A stretch of DNA of 11,327 nucleotides from Paracoccaceae bacterium (lineage in GTDB: Bacteria; Pseudomonadota; Alphaproteobacteria; Rhodobacterales; Rhodobacteraceae). The stretch is from NCBI GenBank assembly GCA_023254015.1, contig JALQYS010000051.1:1-11327 (forward strand), written 5' to 3'. Positions 1-6,607 of the stretch are shown one piece after another. Each line of letters starts with the position of its first letter. Within the stretch, counting starts at the first letter, position 1. Under the pieces are notes generated by a model, which was not told the origin of the DNA, did no database searches, and worked only from the letters and a program-made list of their open reading frames with translations. The position numbers and the translations under genes are program-made.

Positions 1-14
1 CAGGAGCTTTCGCA

Positions 15-179
15 ATGACCACCACGCCACTGCCGCCACTGCCACACAAGACGGAAGACCCGTTCCGGTTCTACACCGCCGACCAAAGGCAATCCTACGC
101 CACCGCTGCCCGCGCCGATCTGGAGGCGGAGAACGCACGGCTGCGGACATTGGCCGCATTGCGTCCGGCGTTGGGGTGA
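15..179 (+). CDS. Small hypothetical protein, 54 aa
   Basis: ATG at 15 lies 8 nt after a good ribosome binding site (CAGGAG, 1-6) and the frame runs to TGA at 177-179. The product is proline-rich at the N-terminus (PLPPLP, residues 6-11) and has an alanine- and charge-rich C-terminal half (ADLEAENARLR) that should form one amphipathic helix. No domain is recognisable. The proline-rich start followed by a 'FYTADQ...YA' stretch resembles small hypothetical proteins of phage and prophage early regions, but this is an impression, not a family assignment. No membrane segment or signal peptide is seen. It lies outside the Tn1721-like segment that starts near 342. Its promoter, if any, is off the left edge, although the ribosome binding site is included. 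Very short frames follow it (185-241, 238-267), suggesting a compact phage-like gene string cut by the transposon. Confidence 0.45.
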   Translation: MTTTPLPPLPHKTEDPFRFYTADQRQSYATAARADLEAENARLRTLAALRPALG

Positions 180-286
180 TGGTGATGAAAGTCATGGAAA
201 TGACCAGAAAATGGGCCTGGCCATACCGGATTCTGCAATGAGCAGCCGACGGGAGTTGCGACGATAGGAGGCTCAACGGGGGGCGA

Positions 287-1195
287 TCATGGCACCACAA
301 GGGGTGGCGTGCGCACAGTTGTTGGGTATTTCAACAGCCTGCTAGGAGTGCGGTTGGAACGTTGGCCCAGCCAGATACTCCCGATCACGAGCAGGACGCC
401 GATGATTTGAAGCGCACTCAGCGTCTGATCCAAGAACAACCATCCTAGCAACACGGCGGTCCCCGGGCTGAGAAAGCCCAGTAAGGAAACAACTGTAGGT
501 TCGAGTCGCGAGATCCCCCGGAACCAAAGGAAGTAGGTTAAACCCGCTCCGATCAGGCCGAGCCACGCCAGGCCGAGAACATTGGTTCCTGTAGGCATCG
601 GGATTGGCGGATCAAACACTAAAGCTACTGGAACGAGCAGAAGTCCTCCGGCCGCCAGTTGCCAGGCGGTAAAGGTGAGCAGAGGCACGGGAGGTTGCCA
701 CTTGCGGGTCAGCACGGTTCCGAACGCCATGGAAACCGCCCCCGCCAGGCCCGCTGCGACGCCGACAGGATCTAGCGCTGCGTTTGGTGTCAACACCAAC
801 AGCGCCACGCCCGCAGTTCCGCAAATAGCCCCCAGGACCGCCATCAATCGTATCGGGCTACCTAGCAGAGCGGCAGAGATGAACACGACCATCAGCGGCT
901 GCACAGCGCCTACCGTCGCCGCGACCCCGCCCGGCAGGCGGTAGACCGAAATAAACAACAAGCTCCAGAATAGCGAAATATTAAGTGCGCCGAGGATGAA
1001 GATGCGCATCCACCAGATTCCCGTTGGAATCTGTCGGACGATCATCACGAGCAATAAACCCGCCGGCAACGCCCGCAGCATCGCGACCGTCATCGGTGAG
1101 AAGTTCGGCAGGTATTGGGTGGTGACAATGTAGGTGCTGCCCCAAATGGCAGGTGCTATCGCTGTGAACAATAAATCGGGCGTGCGTAATGACAT
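287..1195 (-). CDS. pecM: EamA/DMT-superfamily exporter (PecM-like) of the Tn1721 tet unit, altered C-terminus
   Basis: This 302-aa integral membrane protein belongs to the drug/metabolite transporter superfamily. It has two EamA repeats (about residues 8-137 and 147-277) and about ten hydrophobic helices. The first repeat shows the typical 'APAIWGSTYIVT' start and the second 'FLSPGTAVLLGWLFLDQTLS'. The start is ATG at 1195, with a GGAGG Shine-Dalgarno at 1208-1212 on the minus strand. I recognise the sequence as the transporter that lies convergent to tetA(A) in Tn1721/RP1-type tetracycline units; its substrate there is unproven. To about residue 285 it reads like the known protein. The last 17 residues (RLLKYPTTVRTPPLVVP) do not match the ending I remember (RIACRKSP, from memory), so the 3' end was probably replaced by recombination near position 341. 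tetA and tetR, expected to the left, are missing. The helices are complete, so function may be retained. Confidence 0.9.
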   Translation of the reverse strand: MSLRTPDLLFTAIAPAIWGSTYIVTTQYLPNFSPMTVAMLRALPAGLLLVMIVRQIPTGIWWMRIFILGALNISLFWSLLFISVYRLPGGVAATVGAVQPLMVVFISAALLGSPIRLMAVLGAICGTAGVALLVLTPNAALDPVGVAAGLAGAVSMAFGTVLTRKWQPPVPLLTFTAWQLAAGGLLLVPVALVFDPPIPMPTGTNVLGLAWLGLIGAGLTYFLWFRGISRLEPTVVSLLGFLSPGTAVLLGWLFLDQTLSALQIIGVLLVIGSIWLGQRSNRTPSRLLKYPTTVRTPPLVVP

Positions 1196-1332
1196 GCGAT
1201 TACAAGACCTCCGCTACGGCGATGGGTTTTTGAGAGTTGCAGGCGCCGCGATGACCGCACCCTGACTTGGACTGGCCCTGCCTCGCACCAATCCACCTGC
1301 GGCTATGGCCGCGATCATGCGAGGCCCGAAAA

Positions 1333-1719
1333 TTACACGACCTGTACACGTCCGCCGAACCCGGAACGCAACAGAGCTTCGTGGGCATCCCGATCCGGGT
1401 CGTAGCAGCAGTCCTGGACCAAACGCACGTCGTAGTCCGCATCACTAGCCCAGGCGACGCTTGAAAGAACAACGCCGGTGGTGCTTATCCCGGCCATGAC
1501 AAGCGTGCTTACGCCGCGCGTCCGAAGGTCGGCGTCGAGCGCCGTGCCATAAAAGACGCTGGCTCGCGGACATGCATAGAAAAGGTCGCCCCGTTCGATC
1601 GCAAGCCCTTCGACGGGCAGACCGGTGCGAAATCGTCCGCTCGGGAGATACGGTGAGATTTGGCGATTCGTCGCCGGCGGCGCATGTTCATACTCTTCGC
1701 CGAGCGAAAAGTTGGGGAA
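1333..1719 (-). pseudogene. Isochorismatase-like cysteine hydrolase, 5'-truncated fragment
   Basis: About 129 codons on the minus strand, ending at TAA (1333-1335), read as the C-terminal two-thirds of an isochorismatase-family hydrolase. The diagnostic core is 'TRGVSTLVMAGISTTGVVLSSVAWASDADYDVRLVQDCCYD', followed by 'DRDAHEALL'. At the position of the usual catalytic cysteine (GIxTxxCV) the sequence has glycine (GISTTGVV), as in a non-hydrolytic or divergent branch of the family. The N-terminal part with the first catalytic aspartate is missing, because the frame runs upstream into DNA antisense to tnpA. The ATG at 1740 lies inside transposase sequence and is not a real start. The fragment sits between pecM and tnpA of the Tn1721-like arm and shares the strand of pecM. 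It is probably non-functional cargo trapped when the tet unit was assembled. The exact 5' boundary is uncertain by about 20 nt. Confidence 0.75.
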
Positions 1720-1722
1720 CAG

Positions 1723-3480
1723 CACGGGCCGGCCGCGCAAGGCGTGCTGGCAGCCGTGCAGACCCTGCGTGAGATGAACGCCGACAACCTGCGCAAGGTG
1801 CCGGCCGATGCACCCACGGCCTTCATCAAGCCGCGCTGGAAGCCGCTGGTGATCACCCCGGAAGGCCTCGACCGGAAATTCTACGAAATCTGCGCCCTGT
1901 CCGAGCTGAAGAACGCCCTGCGCTCCGGCGACATCTGGGTCAAGGGCTCGCGGCAGTTCCGCGACTTCGACGACTACCTGCTGCCGGCCGAGAAGTTCGC
2001 CGCACTCAAGCGCGAGCAGGCCCTGCCCCTGGCGATCAACCCGAACAGCGACCAGTACCTGGAAGAGCGTTTGCAGCTGCTGGACGAGCAGTTGGCCACC
2101 GTCACCCGCCTGGCCAAGGACAACGAGCTGCCCGATGCCATCCTCACCGAGTCAGGGCTGAAAATCACCCCGCTGGATGCGGCGGTGCCGGATCGGGCGC
2201 AGGCGCTGATCGACCAAACCAGCCAGTTACTGCCGCGCATCAAGATCACCGAACTGCTGATGGACGTGGACGACTGGACGGGCTTCAGCCGCCACTTCAC
2301 CCACTTGAAGGACGGGGCCGAGGCCAAAGACAGGACGTTGCTGCTGTCCGCAATCCTCGGTGATGCGATCAACCTCGGGCTGACCAAGATGGCCGAGTCG
2401 AGCCCCGGCCTGACCTACGCCAAGCTGTCCTGGCTGCAAGCCTGGCACATCCGCGACGAAACCTATTCGGCGGCCTTGGCCGAGCTGGTCAACCACCAGT
2501 ATCGCCACGCCTTTGCCGCCCACTGGGGCGACGGCACGACCTCATCCTCCGATGGCCAGCGCTTCCGCGCGGGTGGCCGGGGCGAGAGCACCGGGCACGT
2601 CAACCCGAAGTACGGTAGCGAGCCGGGACGGCTGTTCTATACCCATATCTCCGACCAGTACGCGCCGTTCAGCACCCGCGTGGTGAATGTCGGCGTCCGC
2701 GATTCCACCTATGTGCTCGACGGCCTGCTGTACCACGAGTCCGACCTGCGGATCGAGGAGCACTACACCGACACGGCCGGCTTCACCGATCACGTCTTTG
2801 CCCTGATGCACCTGCTAGGCTTCCGCTTCGCGCCGCGCATCCGCGACCTCGGCGAAACCAAGCTGTACGTGCCGCAGGGCGTGCAAGCCTACCCGACGTT
2901 GCGCCCGCTGATCGGCGGCACCCTGAACATCAAGCACGTGCGTGCCCACTGGGACGACATCCTGCGCCTGGCCAGCTCGATCAAGCAGGGCACCGTCACC
3001 GCCTCGCTGATGCTGCGCAAGCTCGGCAGCTACCCGCGCCAGAACGGACTGGCCGTGGCCCTGCGCGAGCTGGGCCGGATCGAGCGCACGCTGTTCATCC
3101 TGGACTGGCTGCAAAGTGTTGAACTGCGCCGCCGCGTGCATGCCGGCCTGAACAAAGGTGAGGCGCGCAACTCGCTGGCCAGGGCGGTGTTCTTCAACCG
3201 CCTTGGGGAAATCAGGGATCGGAGCTTCGAGCAGCAGCGCTACCGGGCCAGCGGCCTCAACCTGGTGACGGCGGCTATCGTGCTGTGGAACACGGTGTAC
3301 CTGGAACGCGCCACCCAGGGGTTGGTCGAGGCCGGCAAGCCGGTGGACGGCGAGCTGCTGCAATTCCTGTCGCCGCTGGGCTGGGAGCACATCAACCTAA
3401 CCGGCGATTACGTCTGGCGGCAGAGCCGCAGACTGGAAGACGGGAAGTTTCGGCCCTTACGGATGCCCGGAAAACCTTAG
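1723..3480 (+). pseudogene. tnpA: Tn3-family (Tn21/Tn1721 subgroup) transposase, 5'-truncated tnpA'
   Basis: The frame encodes about 585 residues of the C-terminal part of a Tn3-family DDE transposase (full proteins are near 990 aa), so roughly 400 N-terminal residues with the repeat-binding domains are missing. The catalytic region is present. The likely first Asp is in 'MDVDDWTGFSRHF' (codons from 2263), the second Asp in 'HISDQYAPFSTR' (about 2653), and the Glu in 'LNKGEARNSLARAVFF' (codon 3160-3162). The stop codon TAG (3478-3480) lies inside the 38-bp terminal repeat, as expected for a gene running into its own transposon end. The reading frame stays open upstream to 1660, but those residues (arginine-rich, antisense to the hydrolase fragment) are not transposase. 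The fusion point is at about 1720. A protein lacking the N-terminus should not transpose but could conceivably interfere with the full enzyme. This matches the partial tnpA copy known in Tn1721. Confidence 0.88.
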
Positions 3481-3513
3481 CGTACGATTTTTTCCGAATT
3501 CTGCGGGCTCCCC
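3476..3513. repeat. Tn1721 38-bp terminal inverted repeat (right end)
   Basis: Read on the minus strand from 3513, the sequence begins GGGGAGCCCGCAGAATTC and ends ATCGTACGCTAAG. It agrees, as far as I remember it, over all 38 bases with the Tn1721/Tn1722 terminal repeat (GGGG start, EcoRI site inside). It marks the exact right border of the transposon. The next five bases, ATGTA (3514-3518), should be one copy of the 5-bp target duplication made by this family; the partner copy would lie at the far left end, outside the window. Confidence 0.93.
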
Positions 3514-3515
3514 AT

Positions 3516-3809
3516 GTACACCCCATATTCGATCTGGGTCAGATACTGCTCGACCAGCTCCATTCCGGGATATGTTGCGAGGAGATCGACAGGTTTCCGG
3601 TCCTCGAGCCCTATAGCCGGCCTGTTCATCCAGACCGATGCCGCGTCTTCCGAGCCGAATACGCCAATGGCATGGCCAAGGATCCGAGCGAAGCGCCAGC
3701 ATCGGTTGCTTTGCTCGGTGCTGAGAAGTGGAGGGGAGATTTTACCCTTGCGCCCCCGAAGTGCTGCGCGGCTGACCCCGATCGACCTCTTCAAAGCGTC
3801 ACCATCTTC
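3516..3809 (-). pseudogene. Xre/MbcA/ParS-type antitoxin, C-terminal part (split by IS66, tail from Tn1721)
   Basis: This is the C-terminal portion of a DUF2384-type antitoxin, with the toxin-binding domain in 'RFARILGHAIGVFGSEDAASVWMNRPAIGLEDRKPVDLLATYPGMELVEQYLTQIEYGVY'. Such proteins bind and neutralise RES-domain toxins that degrade NAD+ (family knowledge). The half-gene starts at the left IS66 border (3809/3810). Joined to the part at 6296-6474 with one target duplication removed, it gives a continuous 155-codon frame. The natural ending 'IEYGVY' is immediately followed by the Tn1721 end, so translation continues for about 12 codons into the transposon repeat (MGSPQNSEKIVR) before TAA at 3477-3479. 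The RES toxin gene that normally follows downstream is not present; the transposon occupies that place. No true start codon remains for this half; a TTG at 3794 is in frame, but there is no reason to think it is used. Confidence 0.85.
3802..3809. repeat. 8-bp target-site duplication, left copy (IS66)
   Basis: CCATCTTC lies directly outside the left terminal repeat of the IS66 element and is repeated exactly at 6296-6303, outside the right end. Eight bases is the standard duplication length for IS66. Identical copies mean that both ends come from a single insertion event that has not been rearranged since. Confidence 0.93.
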
Positions 3810-3830
3810 GTAAGCATGCGCCGAGAGCCG
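3810..3830. repeat. IS66 left terminal inverted repeat
   Basis: GTAAGCATGCGCCGAGAGCCG at 3810-3830 pairs with the reverse complement of 6275-6295, differing at positions 7 and 17. The tnpC stop codon follows only 3 nt inside it. Confidence 0.9.
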
Positions 3831-3833
3831 CGG

Positions 3834-5435
3834 CTATGCAGCCTTGACGTTGGTTTTTTGCATCGACTTCCACTGCCACGGCAGCAGTTCTGGAAGCCGC
3901 GAGACCGGCAGGTCTGAGATCCGGGCGATGACGTCTGCCAACCAACTTTGGGGGTCGATGTCGTTCAATTTTGCAGTGCCAATGAGGGAATACATGAAGG
4001 CCGCGCGCTTACCGCCGCGCTCGGACCCTGCGAAGAGCCAGGATTTTCTGCCCAGAGCCACCCCTCTCAGCGAACGCTCAGCGGCGTTGTTGCTCAGGCA
4101 GATCCGACCGTCGGATAGGAAGCGGGTAAAGGCAGGCCAATGGTTGGGCGACAGCAGGTAGTCGATCGCCTTGGCGACCTTGGCATGCTTTGACAGGAGC
4201 GCCCGCTCGGCCCGCAACCAGCGTTCCAAATCCTCGACCAGCGAGGCCGAGCGCACCTGTCTTGCCGCGAGACGGGCGGCGGGGTCCTGGCCGTTCATGT
4301 CGCGCTCGATCTCGAACAGTACATCGATGCGCTTTACAGCCTCGAAGGCGATCGGTGAGATCTCTTTGGCATCCTTGCCCTTGCGGATGTTCCCCTCGAC
4401 GTCGGCCAGTTCGAAGAACTTGCGGCGCGCATGTGACCAACACAGCGCGGGGAGAACAGGCCCCGGCTTACGGTCGCCGAGGTAGAGGTCGTTGTAGCCG
4501 GCATAGGCATCGGCCTGGAGGATCCCCTTCCACCCCGTCAGATGCTCAGTCGGATGTTCGCCGCTCCGGTCACGCGAGAAGCGGAAGATCACGGCAGGTG
4601 GTGCTGCGCCCCCGAAGGGACGGTCGTCACGGACATAGGTCCAAAGCCGTGCGGTCTTCGTGCCGCCCCGGGCCAAGAGCGGCACTGTGGTGTCGTCACC
4701 ATGCAGCCGTGTTGCCTCCCGGACATGCGCCTCGATCAGATCATGGAGCGGCTTGAGCAACTCAGCCACGGCACCGACCTGATCGGCCAGCGTCGAGAGG
4801 CTCAGCTCCACACCTTCCCGGGCATAGCGCTCGGCCTGACGGTTCAAAGGCTGATGCTGGCCGTATTTTTCGTAGATGATCATCGCCAGAAGGCTCGGCC
4901 CTGCCCAACCGCGCGGGATCGGGTGGAACGGCGCAGGCGGCTGGCTGATCTTTTCACAAGCCCGGCAGGTGAACTTCTCGCGCACGGTCTGGATCACCTT
5001 CCACTGCCGCGGCACCACCTCCAGCGTCTCAGTGATATCCTCCCCCATCTTCACGATGCGATCCGACCCGCAACAGGTGCAGGTTGTTGGCGCTTCGATC
5101 ACCACCCGCTCGCGCGGCAAATGCTCAGGGAATGGCTTGCGCACCGGTTTTTTGCGCGCGAACGCCGCGACTTTCGTGGTCTTTTCGGCCCGCGCCGCAT
5201 CCTCCGCAGCATCGGTCACCAATTCCTCCAGCTGCAATTCCAGCTGGTCGATCAGCCGCGACGTCCGTTCCGAGCTGTGGCCATATTGCTCGCGCTTGAG
5301 CAGCGCGATCTCAAGTTTGAGCCCGGCGATCATCGCCTCTGAGGTCGAGACGACCGCACGTGCCTGCGCAAGTTCGGCCTTCGTGGCCGCCAGCTCAGCG
5401 CGCAGTTTCTCGAGTTCTGAGACGGAATTGGGCAT
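3834..5435 (-). CDS. tnpC: IS66-family transposase TnpC (DDE)
   Basis: This 533-aa transposase catalyses the cut-and-join steps of IS66 movement. Domains in order: an N-terminal leucine-zipper-like coiled coil (about residues 5-75, heptads in 'SELEKLRAELAATKAELAQ'); the IS66 zinc-binding motif with 'CTCCGSD' (C119, C121, C122) and 'CRAC' (C157, C160); the DDE core with 'RLHGDDTTVPLL' (D247/D248), 'LQADAYAGYND' (D309) and 'SNNAAERSLRGVALGRKSW' (E453); and an IS66 C-terminal domain from about residue 485. The 'QYGHSSER' motif (residues 50-57) is also typical. All expected catalytic residues are present and the length is normal. It is separated from tnpB by 57 nt, and its stop TAG (3834-3836) is almost in the left terminal repeat. 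The ATG at 5435 starts the conserved region. Confidence 0.95.
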   Translation of the reverse strand: MPNSVSELEKLRAELAATKAELAQARAVVSTSEAMIAGLKLEIALLKREQYGHSSERTSRLIDQLELQLEELVTDAAEDAARAEKTTKVAAFARKKPVRKPFPEHLPRERVVIEAPTTCTCCGSDRIVKMGEDITETLEVVPRQWKVIQTVREKFTCRACEKISQPPAPFHPIPRGWAGPSLLAMIIYEKYGQHQPLNRQAERYAREGVELSLSTLADQVGAVAELLKPLHDLIEAHVREATRLHGDDTTVPLLARGGTKTARLWTYVRDDRPFGGAAPPAVIFRFSRDRSGEHPTEHLTGWKGILQADAYAGYNDLYLGDRKPGPVLPALCWSHARRKFFELADVEGNIRKGKDAKEISPIAFEAVKRIDVLFEIERDMNGQDPAARLAARQVRSASLVEDLERWLRAERALLSKHAKVAKAIDYLLSPNHWPAFTRFLSDGRICLSNNAAERSLRGVALGRKSWLFAGSERGGKRAAFMYSLIGTAKLNDIDPQSWLADVIARISDLPVSRLPELLPWQWKSMQKTNVKAA

Positions 5436-5492
5436 GGCACCTCATACCATGAGACGCCACATAATCCAACAAATACAGGCGTTTCCGATGGA

Positions 5493-5843
5493 TCAACCGA
5501 TCTTTTTCGGTCTCTGCGTCCAGCGCGGATTGCGCCAATCGATTCCGTCCAGAAGATAGCCGACCTGGGCTGCGGATATCGCAACAGCCTCGCCCGTGGC
5601 GCTCGACGGCCAGACAAATTTTCCGGCCTCAAGGCGTTTTGCATAGAGCGATGTGCCGATGCCATCGAACCACAAAAGTTTCACCATGTCGGCCTTGCGC
5701 CCGCGAAAGCAGAAGATCTCGCCACTATGGGGATCGCGCCCGAGACCCTGCTGGACTTTCAGCGCCAGCGAATTCATCCCGCACCGCATGTCCGTGACGC
5801 CACCGGCGATCCAGACTTTCGTCCCTGCCGGAAACGCGATCAT
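5493..5843 (-). CDS. tnpB: IS66-family accessory protein TnpB
   Basis: This 116-aa protein of the IS66 Orf2/TnpB family is needed with TnpA and TnpC for transposition; its biochemical role is unclear. It shows the family hallmarks 'VWIAGGVTDMRCGMNSLALKVQQGLGRDPHSGEIFCFRGRKADMVKLLWFDGIG' (residues 10-63) and a conserved 'LEAGKFVWP' (71-79). Its ATG (5843-5841) overlaps the tnpA stop by ATGA, implying translational coupling, which normally fixes the ratio of the two products. It is full length and undamaged. This TnpB is unrelated to the Cas12-like nuclease of the same name in IS605/IS607 elements. Confidence 0.96.
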   Translation of the reverse strand: MIAFPAGTKVWIAGGVTDMRCGMNSLALKVQQGLGRDPHSGEIFCFRGRKADMVKLLWFDGIGTSLYAKRLEAGKFVWPSSATGEAVAISAAQVGYLLDGIDWRNPRWTQRPKKIG

Positions 5844-6235
5844 GGCCGCACCTTCAGGTTATTGAGCAGCCGTGCGGCAGCCTCCATGTCAAAGTCAGAC
5901 GGGATCGCCACGCGAAATCCCGGACCAAGGTCGATGGTCATGACCGACGATTGCTGCACAGGGGCAACATCCGGGGGAACAAAGCCATCCTCCACCGGAA
6001 CAACCCGCAAAAATTGCGGGCCACAACCCAGCAAGCCGTGCTTGTGCCGATAACGCCAATCATAAAGTTGAGACCGAGAAACATCATGGCGCCGCGCAAC
6101 GTCGGCCAAGGACGCGCCAGCCTGATAGCTTTCTTCTATGATGCGAACCTTCTCGGCCTCCGCCCATCGGCGACGACGGCCTGTGTCCGAAACCGATAAA
6201 ACCTGAATGCGGGGGGTGTCTTCGTGTGCGTCCAT
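5840..6235 (-). CDS. tnpA: IS66-family TnpA (helix-turn-helix protein)
   Basis: This 131-aa protein is the first gene of the IS66 operon, a small DNA-binding protein related to the Orf1/IS3-type helix-turn-helix proteins. The domain is 'RRRRWAEAEKVRIIEESYQAGASLADVARRHDVSRSQLYDWRYRHKHGLL', with the turn around 'ADVARRHDVSRSQLYDW'. I chose the ATG at 6235 because it gives the usual family length and lies inside the element. The frame also runs upstream to 6310, but that would cross the IS end at 6295 into the interrupted host gene. Its stop overlaps the start of tnpB. The ribosome binding site is weak (GCGGACG). Confidence 0.92.
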   Translation of the reverse strand: MDAHEDTPRIQVLSVSDTGRRRRWAEAEKVRIIEESYQAGASLADVARRHDVSRSQLYDWRYRHKHGLLGCGPQFLRVVPVEDGFVPPDVAPVQQSSVMTIDLGPGFRVAIPSDFDMEAAARLLNNLKVRP

Positions 6236-6274
6236 GAGGACGTCCGCTAACACCCAAACACCAACCAAACCAGA

Positions 6275-6295
6275 CGGCCCTCGGCGCAAGCTTAC
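6275..6295. repeat. IS66 right terminal inverted repeat
   Basis: Reverse complement reads GTAAGCTTGCGCCGAGGGCCG, matching the left end at 19 of 21 positions. It defines the outer border at 6295, followed directly by the second CCATCTTC duplication copy. Confidence 0.9.
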
Positions 6296-6303
6296 CCATC
6301 TTC
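6296..6303. repeat. 8-bp target-site duplication, right copy (IS66)
   Basis: CCATCTTC here is identical to 3802-3809. On the minus strand it reads GAAGATGG and encodes part of 'EDG' in the antitoxin. Keeping one copy joins the two halves in frame. Confidence 0.93.
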
Positions 6304-6474
6304 CAGGCAAGCCGCCTTTGAAACGAGATGTAGCACGGAGGCGACAGGCAGGCCCTTCAGAAGCAGTTCGTGGGCATCCGTGGCATTCAGGACCTTTGCC
6401 TGCAGCGTCGTCTCACCACCCAGGAGACCGACGGTTCGACCAACACCACCGTCCATTTGATTTCCTTCTGTCAT
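6296..6474 (-). pseudogene. Xre/MbcA/ParS-type antitoxin, N-terminal part (split by IS66)
   Basis: This is the 5' half of the antitoxin gene. The ATG at 6474 opens a frame reading MTEGNQMDGGVGRTVGLLGG, then 'DAHELLLKGLPVASVLHLVSKAACLEDG', the beginning of the Xre-like DNA-binding domain of ParS-type antitoxins (compare the 'GLP...LL' pattern). The IS66 insertion interrupts it at codon 60, and a stop (TAA, 6292-6294) follows in the IS end. With the distal part at 3516-3809 it forms a 155-codon gene up to the Tn1721 border, the expected size of this family. Splitting falls inside the DNA-binding half, so the toxin-binding domain is separated from its start codon and the antitoxin should be non-functional. 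Survival of the host would then require that the cognate RES toxin is also lost or silent. Confidence 0.85.
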
Positions 6475-6488
6475 GTGAAACCTTGTAA

Positions 6489-6519
6489 CCGCGAGATCGC
6501 GGAACTCGGTTATGATAAC
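6489..6519. promoter_or_regulatory. Paired inverted repeats upstream of the split antitoxin gene
   Basis: Two small palindromes stand 15-45 nt upstream of the antitoxin ATG (6474, minus strand): CCGCGA-GA-TCGCGG (6489-6502) and GTTAT-G-ATAAC (6509-6519). Toxin-antitoxin operons of this type are generally autorepressed by the antitoxin binding to such repeats (family knowledge). The second palindrome contains TATCAT on the minus strand, a plausible -10 element, but I see no convincing -35 at the right distance. The function is inferred from position only. Confidence 0.4.
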
Positions 6520-6607
6520 TGGAATGGTGGAACTGAACTCTGGACTGTCTTCCTTCGTGTGCCGGAATCTACACCCTTCCAGACCTCCGGACCTGCCTCG
6601 ATCATCT

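Larger units (their letters stand above)
342..3513. mobile_element. Right-hand part of a Tn1721-like Tn3-family transposon
   Basis: The segment contains pecM (minus), an isochorismatase-like fragment (minus), a 5'-truncated tnpA (plus) and an intact 38-bp terminal repeat at its right end. This is the arrangement of the right arm of Tn1721, where the tetracycline unit is bounded by a second, partial copy of the transposase gene. The left boundary at about 342 is inferred from where the PecM coding sequence stops matching the known protein; no terminal repeat is seen there. The right boundary at 3513 is exact. Because tnpR, a complete tnpA, tetR and tetA are absent from the window, this piece could not move on its own unless complete functions lie further left or are supplied in trans. 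Confidence 0.85.
3810..6295. mobile_element. Complete IS66-family insertion sequence, 2486 bp
   Basis: Both ends start GTAAGC, and the outer 21 bases match as inverted repeats with two mismatches (left GTAAGCATGCGCCGAG..., right GTAAGCTTGCGCCGAG...). Perfect 8-bp direct repeats (CCATCTTC) flank the element. Inside, three intact genes on the minus strand (tnpA, tnpB, tnpC) have the canonical IS66 order, with tnpA/tnpB overlapping by ATGA. Length, repeat motif and duplication size all fit the family. No frameshift is apparent, so the element looks competent for transposition. It interrupts a ParS-type antitoxin gene transcribed in the same direction as the transposase genes. Confidence 0.96.

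Noticed and set aside
185..241. 18-codon frame (MKVMEMTRKW...) after the first small ORF
   Set aside because: Very short, weak ribosome binding site, no recognisable family; kept only as part of a finding.
1660..1722. Start of a 606-aa transposase at 1660
   Set aside because: The first 20 or so residues are antisense to the isochorismatase fragment and are not transposase-like; the true gene is 5'-truncated.
4542..5559. Long plus-strand frames across the IS66 tnpC gene
   Set aside because: High-GC shadow frames; the minus-strand frame carries all family motifs.
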